From positions 21,823 through 85,822 of the forward strand of contig AJFK01000543.1 in assembly GCA_000467715.1 (NCBI GenBank): a stretch of DNA of 64,000 nt. The letters are read 5' to 3'. Under the pieces are notes generated by a model. The model was not told the DNA's origin, made no database searches, and saw only the letters and a program-made list of their open reading frames with translations. This DNA is from Hysterium pulicare CBS 123377 (taxonomy: Eukaryota > Ascomycota > Dothideomycetes > Hysteriales > Hysteriaceae). The position numbers and the translations under genes are program-made. Below, piece after piece: positions 10,975 to 22,522 of the stretch. Each line of letters begins with the position of its first letter. The stretch's first letter is position 1.

Positions 10975-12162
10975 GGCGAACGAATGAATCCAGCAAGACT
11001 CTCAAAACTGCAAAAAAACACAAGAATAAGTGGCTCCAGAACGAAGAGGAGAAGAAGTCTTCATGTTAATGAACACGATAGAAGACCCTCGTCACCGAGA
11101 AGTTCTCTACGAATCCCGAGCATGTGGTAGAACCCACTTTTGGAATGCTTGCTCTCTTTTGGATGAAACGGAAGTCAGGAGAATTTTAGCGCTGATCTTC
11201 ACTCCAACGTGGTCGTTTGAGCAGATTTTGCTTCTGCCGTGGATAATGCCGACCGTTCACGGCCTGGTGTAGGGAATTCAGGAACGGTGTAACCGGCATG
11301 TCAGTCAAAATAGGAAATGATGATTGACCGTCTTGCTCCTGCTAAGCAAATTTACCATGGTTGGGTTTAGACAAGTGGAGCTCTTCATAGTAACACGAAG
11401 GCAAAACAAACAACCGTTACCTTATGCGGCAGAGCCTCCGTGTGGCTGCGGCATTGAAGTTTCGGGCCGCTGGGTGTTCATGGTGAGGCGGGGAACTGGG
11501 ACAGGCATTGAAAACGAGACGGGTCTATACCTTGCATTCTGCAGATCCCCACGTACACCCATGTGGATGGGACCGTGTGGTAGCACATACTGACCAGTAG
11601 CGACAAACCAAACTGCCGATGCAGTTCTGGTTTGTCATTCAAGCTGCCCGGTATTTGCCCTCATTCGCCAGGTCGCGTTATCATCTTCGACAGCTGGAGG
11701 ATTTTGGCCCCAAAACACCATGCAAATTAAAGGCCAAGCTCCGGGCCTGCAGTCGTCTGGAATTTCGAATACACGGGTGACCCAGCATCTGGGAATCTTG
11801 AAACCCAAACTCTCCACCGAACTCTCCTGCCTTCCGTCCTCCATGGAGAATGTGGCTTGCAAATCCCTTCCAGAACAAGCACAGACACCGTAACGGTGGG
11901 GCTCAACACCAGTACCGAATACCCAATTAATGTATTCGGAAACCGCCGAGGGCAAAGTCAAGCGCTGCTTGGAATCGCAAGGCAAAACCTGCATTAGGCT
12001 TGATAGGAGGTCGGCACGACTCAGGCGGGGGAGATTTCTGAGGACGAGCTTTCATATGTACCCCTTCCACGACTCTGGTTCAGATTGACCAGTCTTTAAC
12101 ATTTCAACCAAATTCGTTTGCTTTTCTTGGTATTACATCCTCAAGCATTCTCCTGTCGCAAC
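10975..12162. promoter_or_regulatory. Divergent intergenic region between receptor and P450
   Basis: About 1.2 kb separates two start codons facing away from each other, so both promoters must lie here. A 119-codon minus-strand frame at 11635-11994 has no recognisable domain and is not annotated as a gene. Confidence 0.5.
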
Positions 12163-14144
12163 ATGTGGGCCACATCTACCTTCTCCACCGAGGGCCTGAG
12201 GACCCTCGCTGCAGCTGATGCCCTACCAACCGCGGCTGCGGCTGCCCTCTTCGGTATACTTTTTCACTTATCAATTCGTAAGATCGAATTCGATGCATTA
12301 ATGTACCATTTTATGGCAGCATCAATCATTGCCTTCTTCGGTCTTGTGTATAGTTTCGTGTCGTTGGGCGGCCATGGTATATTCGAAGCGTTTGCCAAAG
12401 CGTTCCTCTCTGCATCTGCTTTCAATTCGGGACTCTTGGCAAGCATTGGATGCTACCGCCTCTTCTTCCATCGATGCCGAAGCTTTCCTGGACCTCTGGG
12501 GGCCAAGTTATCGCGGTTTTATGCAGCATTTCTTTCCGCAAAGAACGTCCAGTACTACAAGGAACTGACTAAAATGCATGAGCAATACGGAGACTTTGTC
12601 AGAACAGGTAAGGCATCGTATGAAATTTCCCAATGTCTGACAGGTCTTGACTGACATTCTAGGTCCACGAGAAATCTCTATCCTCCGCAAGTCAGCTGTG
12701 CCCCTGCTGTATGGCCCGAATTCGGAATGTCTCAAATCAACTTGGTACGGACAAACCGGAAACAACCCGAAGAAATGTTCGATCCATATGACACGAGATT
12801 TCAACGACCACAGAGTTCGTCGCCGGGCCTGGGATAGAGGGTTTGCTATCAAAGGTAAGCTTCTCCTGCCGTTACACTCGACCTTGGCTAACTATGCCTA
12901 AGCTCTTGCGACATATGAACCGCGTATCAAATCGAAGACGGATTTGTTCATGTCTCAGCTTAAGGCCAATGCAGGAAAGCCTCTGGATATGACCGCTTGG
13001 TCGATGTTCTTCAGCTTCGACGTCATGGGAGAAGTTGGGTTCAGCAAAGACTTTGACAACTTAGCGAGCGGCAATGAGCATCCGGCAATCCAAGGGGTCC
13101 ACGCACATATGACTATGCTCGGAATACTCAGCACCGTGCCGTGGCTTCTGAATCTTCTGGGCTCCATTCCTGGTGCGGCAGCGGGCTACTCAGAATTCTT
13201 TGGCTTCTGCGCGAAAGAAATGGAGGAGAAGGAAAAGGTAAACAGCCTCATCTGTTCATCCGGTATTTGTAGAACGTTGATCAATGCTGACGACTGCGAC
13301 AGAACTGGGATGGTGAAAAGTACCCTCAAGACGTTGTGTCCTGGCTGCTGAAGGCTGTGAAGGAGAAAGACGTGTCCGCTTCTCCGTCTCCGGCAGCATT
13401 GGATGATGACGCTCGAGTGATGATTATTGCAGGCAGGTAAGTGTCTAAACCATGTTGGCGTCGGCTGGTCTGGTTGCCGCGCTAAATTGTGATCAGTGAG
13501 ACGACGGCAACCACGCTAGCGAGCGCTCTCTACTACTTGGCCAAATGTCCCGAAAAGCAGACAAAGCTTCAGGCCCTCGTAGACCACGCCATGCCGGCAG
13601 GGAACCGTGACTGGAGTTATGAAAAGGTTAAGACTGTGACTTACATTGACGACTTCATCAACGAGACTCTGCGGCTCAAGCCAGCCCTTCTCGATGGTGG
13701 CCCACGAGAAACTCCCGCAAAAGGCATCCAGGTGGACGATACGTATATCCCAGGTAACACCAACGTCTTGATTCCAATCCAGTTGATCCAAAAAGATCCA
13801 CGGTATTGGCAGGATGCCGAAGACTTCATCCCCGAGCGGTTTGGTGAACGGAAGGCGGAAATGGGAACAGAGAAAGCGCCATTCCTGCCATTCTCTCTAG
13901 GTCAGTAATGTCTGCTGAGAACCAAATATTGCTGTTAACCATGACCGCAGGTGCGTATAGTTGCCCTGGAAAGAATCTGGCCCAGCTCAGCCTGCGCATT
14001 GCACTATCAAACATTGCTCTCAACTTTGATGTCTCATTTGCGCCGGGAGAAGATGGAGTCAATTTCGATACCGAGGCGTTGGATACGTTCACAACTACTC
14101 TGCCTCCACTTCTTCTCAAGTTCACACCCAGGGAGAGGAATTAA
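12163..14144 (+). CDS. Cytochrome P450 monooxygenase
   Basis: The six predicted exons are 12163-12607, 12663-12854, 12903-13237, 13303-13436, 13497-13900 and 13951-14144, giving 567 aa. The N-terminus carries several hydrophobic segments for ER anchoring. A proline-rich hinge SFPGPLG follows, then the I-helix AGSETT, the K-helix ETLR, PERF in the meander and the haem loop FSLGAYSCPGK with the cysteine ligand. In this loop tyrosine stands where most P450s have arginine (FxxGxRxCxG). Some fungal families tolerate this, and the neighbouring residues are conserved. The last intron splits the haem loop exactly before its AYSC part. The enzyme should oxidise a lipophilic substrate using electrons from the cellular CPR. 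No other biosynthetic gene is adjacent, so the pathway is unknown. Confidence 0.9.
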
Positions 14145-15579
14145 CGGGTGGGTTGATGGAGGATCGTATATAGAACCCTGTACATAGGCCATTTCTGCCG
14201 CTGCTAATACCCGGTTTACTCGCTCAAGTCTTCCGTGGATCACTTCATCTACTCCCGCTACCAACATGCTTCGTGCAGATGGATGAGGATGTGACATGCC
14301 TTCCGGACGCCGTTGAATTGGCCTCCTGGCAGATCCAGCGATACGCTGTGAGTTATCGATACAATTGAACGCATTTGATTCACCCCTCTGCAATTACTTG
14401 GGTCTCCCGAGTCCCACGAAGGATTCTGTGGTCCGTTCCTGGCGTGCCTGGCTAGCAAGGATGGATTCCAGGATTGAATGCACGTTGAATTCTAGAGATT
14501 GGAACTTCCAGGTCATCGGGCCGAAATCTACGACCCTGAAGAATCCTTCGTTTGGACTTTGGTCCACGGTCGTCCGGTGGTCCGTGGTGTTTATTCTTGT
14601 CGTTTGCACCAAATTCTTCCATCAAACGGACACATCTTCACCGAGGCCTCTCATGTCGGTAGCCCAACCCTAGCCTGGATTGTCCAACCAGGTCTCCAAA
14701 CATTTTCTGGCGCGTTTGACATGATGGTCGGGCGGCACATCCTCCAGGGGTTTTGGAGGCACTTGGGAATTTGCCCTCGGCTGGAAAGATGGCGATCGTG
14801 CATTGGGCCGTGACACCATCATGTGGCGTGGTATACTCTCAAACATATGCGATGCCGGATGGTCATCTCATCAATTTCAGACAAAGGAGCAAATTCCGTG
14901 ATGATGGTTGGCCTTGATGCGTGAGACATGTTGATGTAGGAGGAGATTGGTGTGGTTGAGAACCCCACCTTCAGCCAGAGGCGTGCGACCTTTCCCACCG
15001 TCCACTATCCAGCTTCTGACAACACTGATGCTGCATTCAACTCTTCATCTCTCCCTCCAAGCCGATGGTGTGCGATTCTTTGCAATCATTCTCTGTTTAA
15101 CGCTATGAGACCTCGTTCTGCTTCGCAGACGACGCCCTTTCGCCAACGTGAAACATCCCACGATTCGACCACCCTTCTATCGAAATTGCTCAACTTTACT
15201 ATCACGTTGATATCTGAACTTCAATTTTAAGACTGATCAGCTTGAGAATGAATGCTCTCATTGAACGATAGAAGAGAGGCTGCACCGACCGCTGGTCATT
15301 TAGCACTGCATGAACGAGTCTTTTGCCGCATCCTTTAAGTGACAGTCAGGACTCAACACCATGTTTACGTGCACAAGTGACTCAATACGGATTCAAGCAA
15401 CTCTCGTCAAGGTTACTCTTTATCTTCTCTTCAATGATCTATTTCTGAACTCCTGCATATTTTCTACATTTCAGCCATACTCACTTATACTTTTCCCGTG
15501 TATTCTAACAACTCGTAACTATATTCCACACAGCTTATCCTATCCGCCAGAATCCTACTAGTCGCCCTTGTCAACCATC
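14145..15579. other. Intergenic, no supported gene
   Basis: About 1.4 kb contains only short frames without recognisable domains. The right end should hold the promoter of the first small secreted protein gene. Confidence 0.55.
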
Positions 15580-16169
15580 ATGCGTCAATGGATTTACTAT
15601 TTCTTTCTCCTGGCTTCGGTGTGCTTGAGCTCCCACAATCGGTGCTTCAGTAGTGGACAGTCGAAATTCGAGCAAGCAAATGCCGCTACAGCAATTTGGC
15701 AAGCTTGTAAATGTCTCTTTACAGATGACGGTTCCGGGGGTGATGGCTTTGATTATCACGACGATCGCAGCCAATCGGCCTTCTACCAAGGTGCCGCCGA
15801 GAACGACAAGGCAGCATACTACAACATGACAGTGAACCTGATCAAGTGGAGACAAGGCGTGAATACAACTTTGGTTATGAAGGACTGTATCGATAATTTT
15901 TACAGTCTGTGGGGATGCAGCCGTGGTGGAATTCGAAACGACGACAACGGCGTATTCCTATACTCGTACGCTTGAATCCTGAGCTCTGAGGTGCCAAAAG
16001 TCCTTACTGACCATATAAACAGCATAGATCTGACCGCGGGGAATTGTGGCCAATTGTCATGGATGTACGTTGAATTTGTGCTTCTATTCCAAGTGATATG
16101 TAGGACACTAAAAAGGATCACAGGAGAACCAAGAACAGCGTGCGGTTTTGCGACTGCTCCGAATATTAA
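15580..16169 (+). CDS. Small secreted cysteine-rich protein, paralogue A (effector-like)
   Basis: The predicted exons are 15580-15965, 16023-16064 and 16124-16169, giving 157 aa. A signal peptide (YYFFLLASVCLSS) precedes a mature region with CFSSGQ, WQACKCLFT, MKDCIDNFYSLWGCSRGG, AGNCG and a short tail with CDC. If the first intron is not spliced, translation would stop at 131 aa. Splicing is favoured because it restores the GNC motif and gives the same exon number, intron phases (2 and 2) and length as the downstream paralogue. I recognise no named family. Size, secretion signal and cysteine content fit candidate effectors or self-recognition proteins; that role is inference. No toxin motif is identified. 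Confidence 0.72.
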
Positions 16170-17079
16170 TCAGCACGTGGATTTCATCGAAGTAAGACCC
16201 ATCATCTATTTGTATCAATATTTCATTACCCGCTTATGGATCCGTCAAGTCTTCAATCCAATGACTTATTGTAATGGGCAAGCGGGATCCCCAAGATTCC
16301 TTAAGGAGTGGTTACGAGCGAGGCACACCACATTTACTCTTTCTCTTATGGTTGTTAGTTCGTTTATGCACTCTTATCAATCTATTCATATCTTCTTTTC
16401 ATAATCGGAGGTACATGTGTTTCGTGTGCTCCGTTCTAAGTTTTTCCTACCCATCTGTGCATCGAAACATCGAAATCTCTACCTGGCAAGATATAACTTC
16501 AGAGTCACAAGCACCACAGCCGGAGAGGCCTAAGGAACCAGGATGGCGGAGGTCAACTGAGATGTGGATATGCGGGAATAACGGCATCCATCGCAGTCTT
16601 CCCCCGATGACTCCCAAAGCAAGCTAAGCCGAACAGTGCCTAAGAGACTGCTCTCCGGATTGGACCTTGTTTTCATGGCAAAGAGAAAGTAGAATGTTTG
16701 AAACCCGTTCTCATCAAAGAAATGTAATCATTGTTAATAGGTGATCAAATAGGTTCACATAGCCAAAGACATAACTAAATTCGTGAAGATCGAATGCTGT
16801 GCGCACTGATATGTTAAGTATGACACCCTTAATCCATCAATGAGTCTCCATATAGATATTGACTCAAAAGGACAAGTATCATTCTTCGATTCGTTTTTCT
16901 CCTCGTCTCCTCAGTGAACATATTTCAAGACATCCACAATCTTCTTACTTTTGATCATCAATTACTGTCGAACTTCTACTTCACAATAACTTCAACTTTA
17001 TTTCTACTCAAGAACTTGATCTCTCCTATTCCATCTCCGAACCATCACGCCACATACCACGCTTTACTGTCGTCAAATC
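16170..17079. other. Intergenic between the two secreted-protein paralogues
   Basis: The stretch is AT-rich. No third copy or gene remnant was recognised. The right end is the likely promoter and 5' UTR of paralogue B. Confidence 0.55.
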
Positions 17080-17659
17080 ATGCGCAAGGCTCTGTGCTAT
17101 TTCCCATTCATTGCTTCACTCTGCCTCGCCACTTCGACGCTCAGTTGCTACAATGGAGGAAAAGCGATTTTTGATTGGTCCCGAATCCCCGTCGCCATTG
17201 TTGAAACTTGCCGTCAAGTTTTCACCAAAAACGCAGACAGCGGCCTGGATTACCGGCTATCACCGCTGGTTACAACTTGTTATCAAGCATTCGATGGAAG
17301 CTATACGCTGCAGGTCGACATGTTCAACAAGAATCCTACGAGCGGTTCTGATACAATTTTGCAGATGGCAGATTGTGTTCGCAACATGATCGGACTTTTG
17401 ATCTGCCCTTTTGGTGGGAACTTGAAGGAAGGCTCATTTGGATACAAGTACTCAGACCCCATATTGTAGACACTATCGGTGCACATGCTTACTAGTCATA
17501 CAGGCTCGATCCAAACGATGGGAATTGTCCCGGGTCTGAGGAATGGCAGTGAGTTTGCCCTATGATTTGTTTCACGGCCACATACTGAATCACTTCCGCA
17601 GGCCAACTTACAATACCCTCACATGTTCTGATATGCCTAATTGGCCAACAGGGGTGTGA
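17080..17659 (+). CDS. Small secreted cysteine-rich protein, paralogue B (effector-like)
   Basis: The predicted exons are 17080-17447, 17504-17548 and 17602-17659, giving 156 aa. The signal peptide ends near LATSTLS. The mature part has CYNGGKAIFD, VETCRQVFT, TTCYQAF, MADCVRNMIGLLICPFGG, DPNDGNCPG and LTCSD. It aligns end to end with paralogue A: CxxGxxxF, a central C, DC followed nine or ten residues later by C with a GG, then a GNC motif directly after the first intron, and a final Cys tail. Without splicing of intron 1 it would end at 129 aa. Identity between the copies is low, so the duplication is old or has diverged fast. The function is unknown. Confidence 0.74.
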
Positions 17660-18568
17660 TTTGACCCTTTTGGATGCTGTATTTGGTCAAGGATGTACAC
17701 GAATCACTTTCGGGCATGATAAGTTCGATGGAGCCATGGATCTGTTCGAAGCATACTGTCATTTCTTCCCATAACTTTATTCTTTCCTTAATCTAACCGT
17801 GCTCTATTTATGTATCATCATTTACTACCTGAAACGAGTAGACTTTCAGAAGCTTGATTTCCACTGCGAGTCTTTTGCTGGATTCTAATTTTGCTTTGCT
17901 TGCGCATTAGCAAAAGTAGAACAACACAAGCTCGTCCATTTAGTCATGCATGATGCTTGGCTTCAGGTTGAGGAGTAAGATGGTGTTGGCGCGGTCGCAC
18001 TTTCCACTTTCAATGACACGGCCCAACGTACGTCAATCTTCTCACCTACTGACTCGATGCGACGGCTTATCTGGCGGCGTAGATAGTGAGTCTTTCTTCT
18101 TTCCTGCCTCATCTCTTGGCGCTCATCGCCACAGAAATGCTGTCAGACTCCAGTCGCCAATACATGCAGCCGCTGACCTGGGCAGATTGATGAAGCCGAT
18201 AACTTGAACGTGAGCTGCTTCGACTATCAAATCTAGCGTAGGGCTGGAGATAGTCCAGAGTTCACCGACTATGGACCCTCCTCGACCGCGTTTCCAAAAC
18301 TGCTTATGTCCAGAGGAGGTGAGATATCAGTCTTCACCAAGTTCACCTACGGACCCGTGTTCGCCTTTCGCAATGAGTCGTTCTTTTCTTTGGATGTGTG
18401 CATCTGAGTATTTGACTCTCCTTATCTTGACGCCCTAATCTTTGCAAAATCTACACGCCTACCTTTGAATGCCAAAAGCTTCACATTTCCAACAACAGCG
18501 ACTACCGTGCATTACACGAGACCCGATTCCTCAGGCAGTATTCTTGCTACTCTGACACCACTCTCATA
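17660..18568. other. Intergenic, likely GT2 promoter
   Basis: No gene is seen. The segment upstream of 18569 contains pyrimidine-rich and CACC-rich tracts of the kind common before fungal start codons. Confidence 0.5.
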
Positions 18569-20170
18569 ATGATCGAGAGCTTGAACTTTACCGCAATCTC
18601 CACCTCGATCACATCAATTGCCTCGATTATGCCAGACTTCCGCTGGTATAGACCTTGGGACATTGGAGATGATTCGCATTCAATGCCAACGTTTCAGGCC
18701 CCATCTTGGTACATGATACGACCGCTACTCAACTCGCACACTTTGTGGCATAGCGATCCTACATTCTGGACCTTTGCTCTACTATTTATGTTTCGGTACA
18801 TCCGGGTTATAGTCAACACGGCGGCATACCTGGCATCTCGTTCCGTACCAATACCAAAAGTACCGTCTTACCACCCCGAAGACATCACCGTTGTGGTTCC
18901 GACGGTCAACATCGGCTCGGACGTGTTCAAGGAGTGCGTTCGCTCTATTCTGGCTCACGCCATTGACTCCCTGATCATCTCCGTCGCCGGCGAAGAGAAG
19001 CTTGAGGTAGTGGCAGCCTTCCTATCATGCGTCCCGGACCGACGCGTCAGATTGATCTACAGTCCCGAGCCCAACCGTCGACGACAGACCGCTCACGCAA
19101 TGCCACTGGTCGCCACACGCCTCCTTATCCTCTGTGACGACCACACGTTCTGGCCCGCCAATTGCTCCTTCCTCCCCTCCCTCCTAGCTCCATTCGAAAA
19201 CCCCAATATAGGCGCCGTGGGCAATGTTCTTGAAGCCCGCAATTACAACCATCCTATATCCTTCAAAGGTTTCTGGAACTTCATGGGCTGCACCTACCTC
19301 TCACGGCGAGCCATGGAAATGATCGCAACCAACACAGTCGACGGCGGTATTTCTTGCCTCACAGGCCGCTTCAGCGTCTTCCGCTCCGGCATCTACAAAT
19401 CGGCGGACTTTCTAAACGAATATCTCAACGAGTATTGCCTCTGGGGAACCGTCGGACCTCTAAACGCCGACGATGATAAATTCCACACGCGCTGGCTCGT
19501 CAACAAGGGGTGGGAGATCAAGATCCAATCGGGCCCCGAGAGCGTCATGGAGACTACGTTGGGCGAGTACCCGCGATTTCTGAACCAGTGTGTGAGATGG
19601 ACACGCACAACATGGCGTTCCAACCCACGCGCCCTCTTCACCGAACGCACCGTCTGGTTGCGACACCCGTGGTGCGTCTACACCGTCTACGTCTACTCCT
19701 TCGTGCGCTTCCCCCTCTTCTTCGACATCGCCATGGCCTACACCCTCTGGTCCCTAGTCCGCAACACCCCCTCCGCTACCTCCACAATGTCGCTCTTCTG
19801 GATCTGGACACTCGCGGCCAAAATGATCAAAGTAGCGCCGCATTTCCGCCGCTATCCCAAGGATCTCATCTACCTCCCCGCCTATCTCCTCTTCTGCTAC
19901 TACTCTTCGTTTGTCAAGTTATACGCTCTCTTCACCTGCTGGAACACGTATTGGGTTCTCTTGAAGCAGAAGCAGATGAAAGATGAGGAGGAAGCGAAGA
20001 CCGGGCCGCCGAAGAGACCGACTTCGAGCTTGGTCATTCATCGCGCCATTCAGTCTGGCCGGTTGATTCTCAGAAGCGGGATTGGGTCTTGGAGGAAGTT
20101 TACTTGGCGATTGGCGGATATCAGGGATGATTTTGGTGGTGCGAGGGCAAAGAGTGGGACGGAGATGTAG
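18569..20170 (+). CDS. Type 2 glycosyltransferase, hyaluronan/chitin-synthase-like (fungal GT2)
   Basis: This is one uninterrupted frame of 533 aa. A membrane segment near residues 65-90 is followed by a GT-A domain. That domain has DITVVVPTV at its start, the DxD-like LCDDHTF near residue 189, NADDDKF near 299 and the processive-synthase motif QCVRWTRTTWRSN near 340. Four or so C-terminal hydrophobic helices complete the membrane channel region, before a basic tail. This layout matches the fungal GT2 proteins distantly related to hyaluronan synthase. Such proteins have been reported to be needed for hyphal growth on solid surfaces and virulence in some plant pathogens. The product polysaccharide is not established. 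The protein acts at the plasma membrane with a nucleotide-sugar donor. Confidence 0.9.
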   Translation: MIESLNFTAISTSITSIASIMPDFRWYRPWDIGDDSHSMPTFQAPSWYMIRPLLNSHTLWHSDPTFWTFALLFMFRYIRVIVNTAAYLASRSVPIPKVPSYHPEDITVVVPTVNIGSDVFKECVRSILAHAIDSLIISVAGEEKLEVVAAFLSCVPDRRVRLIYSPEPNRRRQTAHAMPLVATRLLILCDDHTFWPANCSFLPSLLAPFENPNIGAVGNVLEARNYNHPISFKGFWNFMGCTYLSRRAMEMIATNTVDGGISCLTGRFSVFRSGIYKSADFLNEYLNEYCLWGTVGPLNADDDKFHTRWLVNKGWEIKIQSGPESVMETTLGEYPRFLNQCVRWTRTTWRSNPRALFTERTVWLRHPWCVYTVYVYSFVRFPLFFDIAMAYTLWSLVRNTPSATSTMSLFWIWTLAAKMIKVAPHFRRYPKDLIYLPAYLLFCYYSSFVKLYALFTCWNTYWVLLKQKQMKDEEEAKTGPPKRPTSSLVIHRAIQSGRLILRSGIGSWRKFTWRLADIRDDFGGARAKSGTEM

Positions 20171-20876
20171 AGCGGCAGTGTGTTTGGTTGCGTTATATGC
20201 ATTGGCATGGTGTTTATGGTAATACAAAAGCATATGATGGATTGATTTATCACACATTAGATCTTGTTGCTCTTTACTAGTTAATTCATTTCACATAATG
20301 TCCATCTAGACAAATAGATGCGGAAGAAGAAAAGCGCTATGGATTGCGTATCCTGCTTATACGATTGATTTCCCGTAACTCGCGTATACCCTACTGCTGC
20401 ATTTCTGTGATAAATTGGAAAGGAACACGTCAGATACCTACGCTTGATCAAATATCTTCAGCATCAGGCTAGGACTTGGTCGAAGTTTGTACGTGGAAAT
20501 GTCAGACGGAACGTTCAGATTTCCAGGATTGGTTTTACGAAACAGAACACGTTCACGACGTCAGTCACGGAAAATCCATGGCTCTTTGAGTGAACACATG
20601 CATTTCTCCGGAACAACAGCGACCCACTACCCTCATACCTCCATATCCGAGGAGCATATCTACCGAAAACCTTCGGAACAATGAAGGGAAGTCCTCATGA
20701 ATCTCAGCCATCGTTACCCAAGCCAGATACCCAGAACACCCATGCCCATTACCAAGTCAACAGAAACTTCCTTCCCTTCCGAGAACCAGGACAAGACTTA
20801 CCTGCACCATATGATATCTCATACCCCCTGATCAGTATAAATCCATCTACCATTGACAAGCCCCTATATTCATCAA
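20171..20876. other. Intergenic between converging genes
   Basis: The region holds the 3' flanks of the GT2 gene and the RBR ligase gene. No coding sequence is supported. Confidence 0.6.
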
Positions 20877-22522
20877 TCACAGATTCTCGTCTACGCGCTC
20901 CTCATCTTCCACCTCGGGAGCATTCTCCTCCTCAACATCCATAAATTCAAAGTCATCGCTCGACGGCTCTTCATCGTCGTCGTCATCGGAGAAAGGGGTA
21001 GCGGCAAAATGGCTGTATCCGTAAACGTCTTTTTGGTCGTCGTCTTCAGATGCAGAGGCAGGGGTTCGTGCATAGGGAGTTCCTTCACTCGCCGTCTCAT
21101 ATGAATCTGGCGTGACTGTCCGGCCGCCATCTGAATCCATGTCTTCGATGTCGATGGGGAGCTTGAAAAACGACTCAGAGGATGGTTCGGATAGTGAAGT
21201 GGAAGAAGGTTCGCCTGAGATAGATGGAGTGGTTGAGGAAGTATCGTCAATTTCTTCCTCTTCGTCGGCGGCGGTACTGGAGTGCACCGAACGGGACGGG
21301 ACAGGACCTGGGTCTTCGTAGAGATCCCAGTTCGCATTATCTTCAGGCTCGTCATTTGCCGATTCGAGGTCATTTGACTCCTCGCCCTCGTCATGTTGGC
21401 TTTCCTGATCGCTGATCTCTTCACCTCCGTCTTCATTAATTTCAGAGTCATCTTCAGACTCGGCCACAGCAGAATCCGCGCGATCCTCGTCTTCGTCGTG
21501 TGCTGGCCGGTCCACAATTTCATCGTCGGACTCATCCGCAAATTCCGGCACCCCGTCTTGGAACCGCTGCATCGCAAGCGCGATCTCCTGTTCCTCAGCC
21601 GTCATAGCGCCGAATGCTTGCCAATCAACACCGTCCTCATCATGGTTATCATCTTCATCGTCTCCATCACTCTCTCCCCCATCCAGTATCATCTGCGCCC
21701 TTAATTCCGCCCAAGTCCTCCCCTCCCGATCAAGTTTCGTATCCCTGTGAAACCCCGCTTGAGAGTACCCCTCCTCGTCATAAACGGGTTGTCCATACTG
21801 CGGACATTCATGGATCCCCTCCCACTCGTTACCGCAAACATAGCAGAATTCGGACCCGCAATCGCAAGAAATATGATTACAAGCTTCTGCGAGTTCGATG
21901 GTTTGGCCGCAATTGAAGCATTTCTGGTAGCCTTTCTCCTTTGCCGCATCTTCGAACTTTTTGTCTTCTTCGGGGATTTCGCATTCGTGGGTTGCGGGGG
22001 CGGGCAGGATCAACGCTTTGCATTTGACGCATGTTGTTGAAGAGCAGACGTCGCAGTGAGCCGTCTCGTTCTTGTAGCTCACGGGGTGAATAAAATTGGC
22101 GCAGGTGGCGTTGCCGCAATAAGTTCGGAACCTACGTAAATGTTAGTCATAGACGCTGTGTAGATACAAGATCAGGCGATTGTGGGTTAGTGCTTTTGTA
22201 AGCTCTTTGCACGCAGCTAGCTTAGCTTTCTGCCACATATACAAAGGAACATGTATACTTACCTAGGCTGTACACTATACTCCCTCTCCTTAACCCTATA
22301 CGCAAACGCCAAGTCGAAGGGCAAGTGTTCTTCGTAGTCATCTATTAGCAGGATAGAAGCATCGTCGTTGCAACACCGTGGATGGTAATGTTTCTCGTCT
22401 CGGATTGCAAGTCTAAATGCGTCTGCAAGGCAGGAATCGCACAGGAAGTGGTCGTCACATGCGGCCCGCCGAAGTTGTACCTCGTCTTTGTCGGTGTCGC
22501 CGCAGATCACGCAGCAGGCCAT
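20877..22522 (-). CDS. RING-between-RING (RBR) E3 ubiquitin ligase with acidic tail
   Basis: Two predicted exons, 22522-22263 and 22131-20877, give 504 aa. RING1 is at residues 3-50 (CVICGDTDKDEV, CDDHFLCDSC, HPRCC). The in-between-ring block starts at YCGNATCANFI and continues with CDVCSSTTCVKC and HEC. RING2 is KCFNCGQTIELAEACNHISC followed by CGSEFCYVC; the cysteine in NHISC occupies the catalytic position that accepts ubiquitin in this HECT-like RING hybrid class. After residue 230 or so the protein is dominated by Asp/Glu and Ser, including long acidic runs, a region probably disordered. The substrate is unknown. RBR families are expanded in many fungi. The intron of about 131 bases sits between RING1 and IBR. 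Confidence 0.9.

Noticed and set aside
11635-11994. Minus-strand frame of 119 codons between receptor and P450
   Set aside because: No recognisable domain. Overlapping frames of similar length in the same region suggest chance.
9379-14144. Receptor and P450 as a two-gene biosynthetic cluster
   Set aside because: Divergent position alone is not enough; no backbone enzyme, transporter or regulator is adjacent.
21224-21704. Plus-strand frames with apparent hydrophobic stretches
   Set aside because: They are the antisense of the acidic GAN/GAY codon runs of the RBR ligase tail, which read as hydrophobic residues on the opposite strand.
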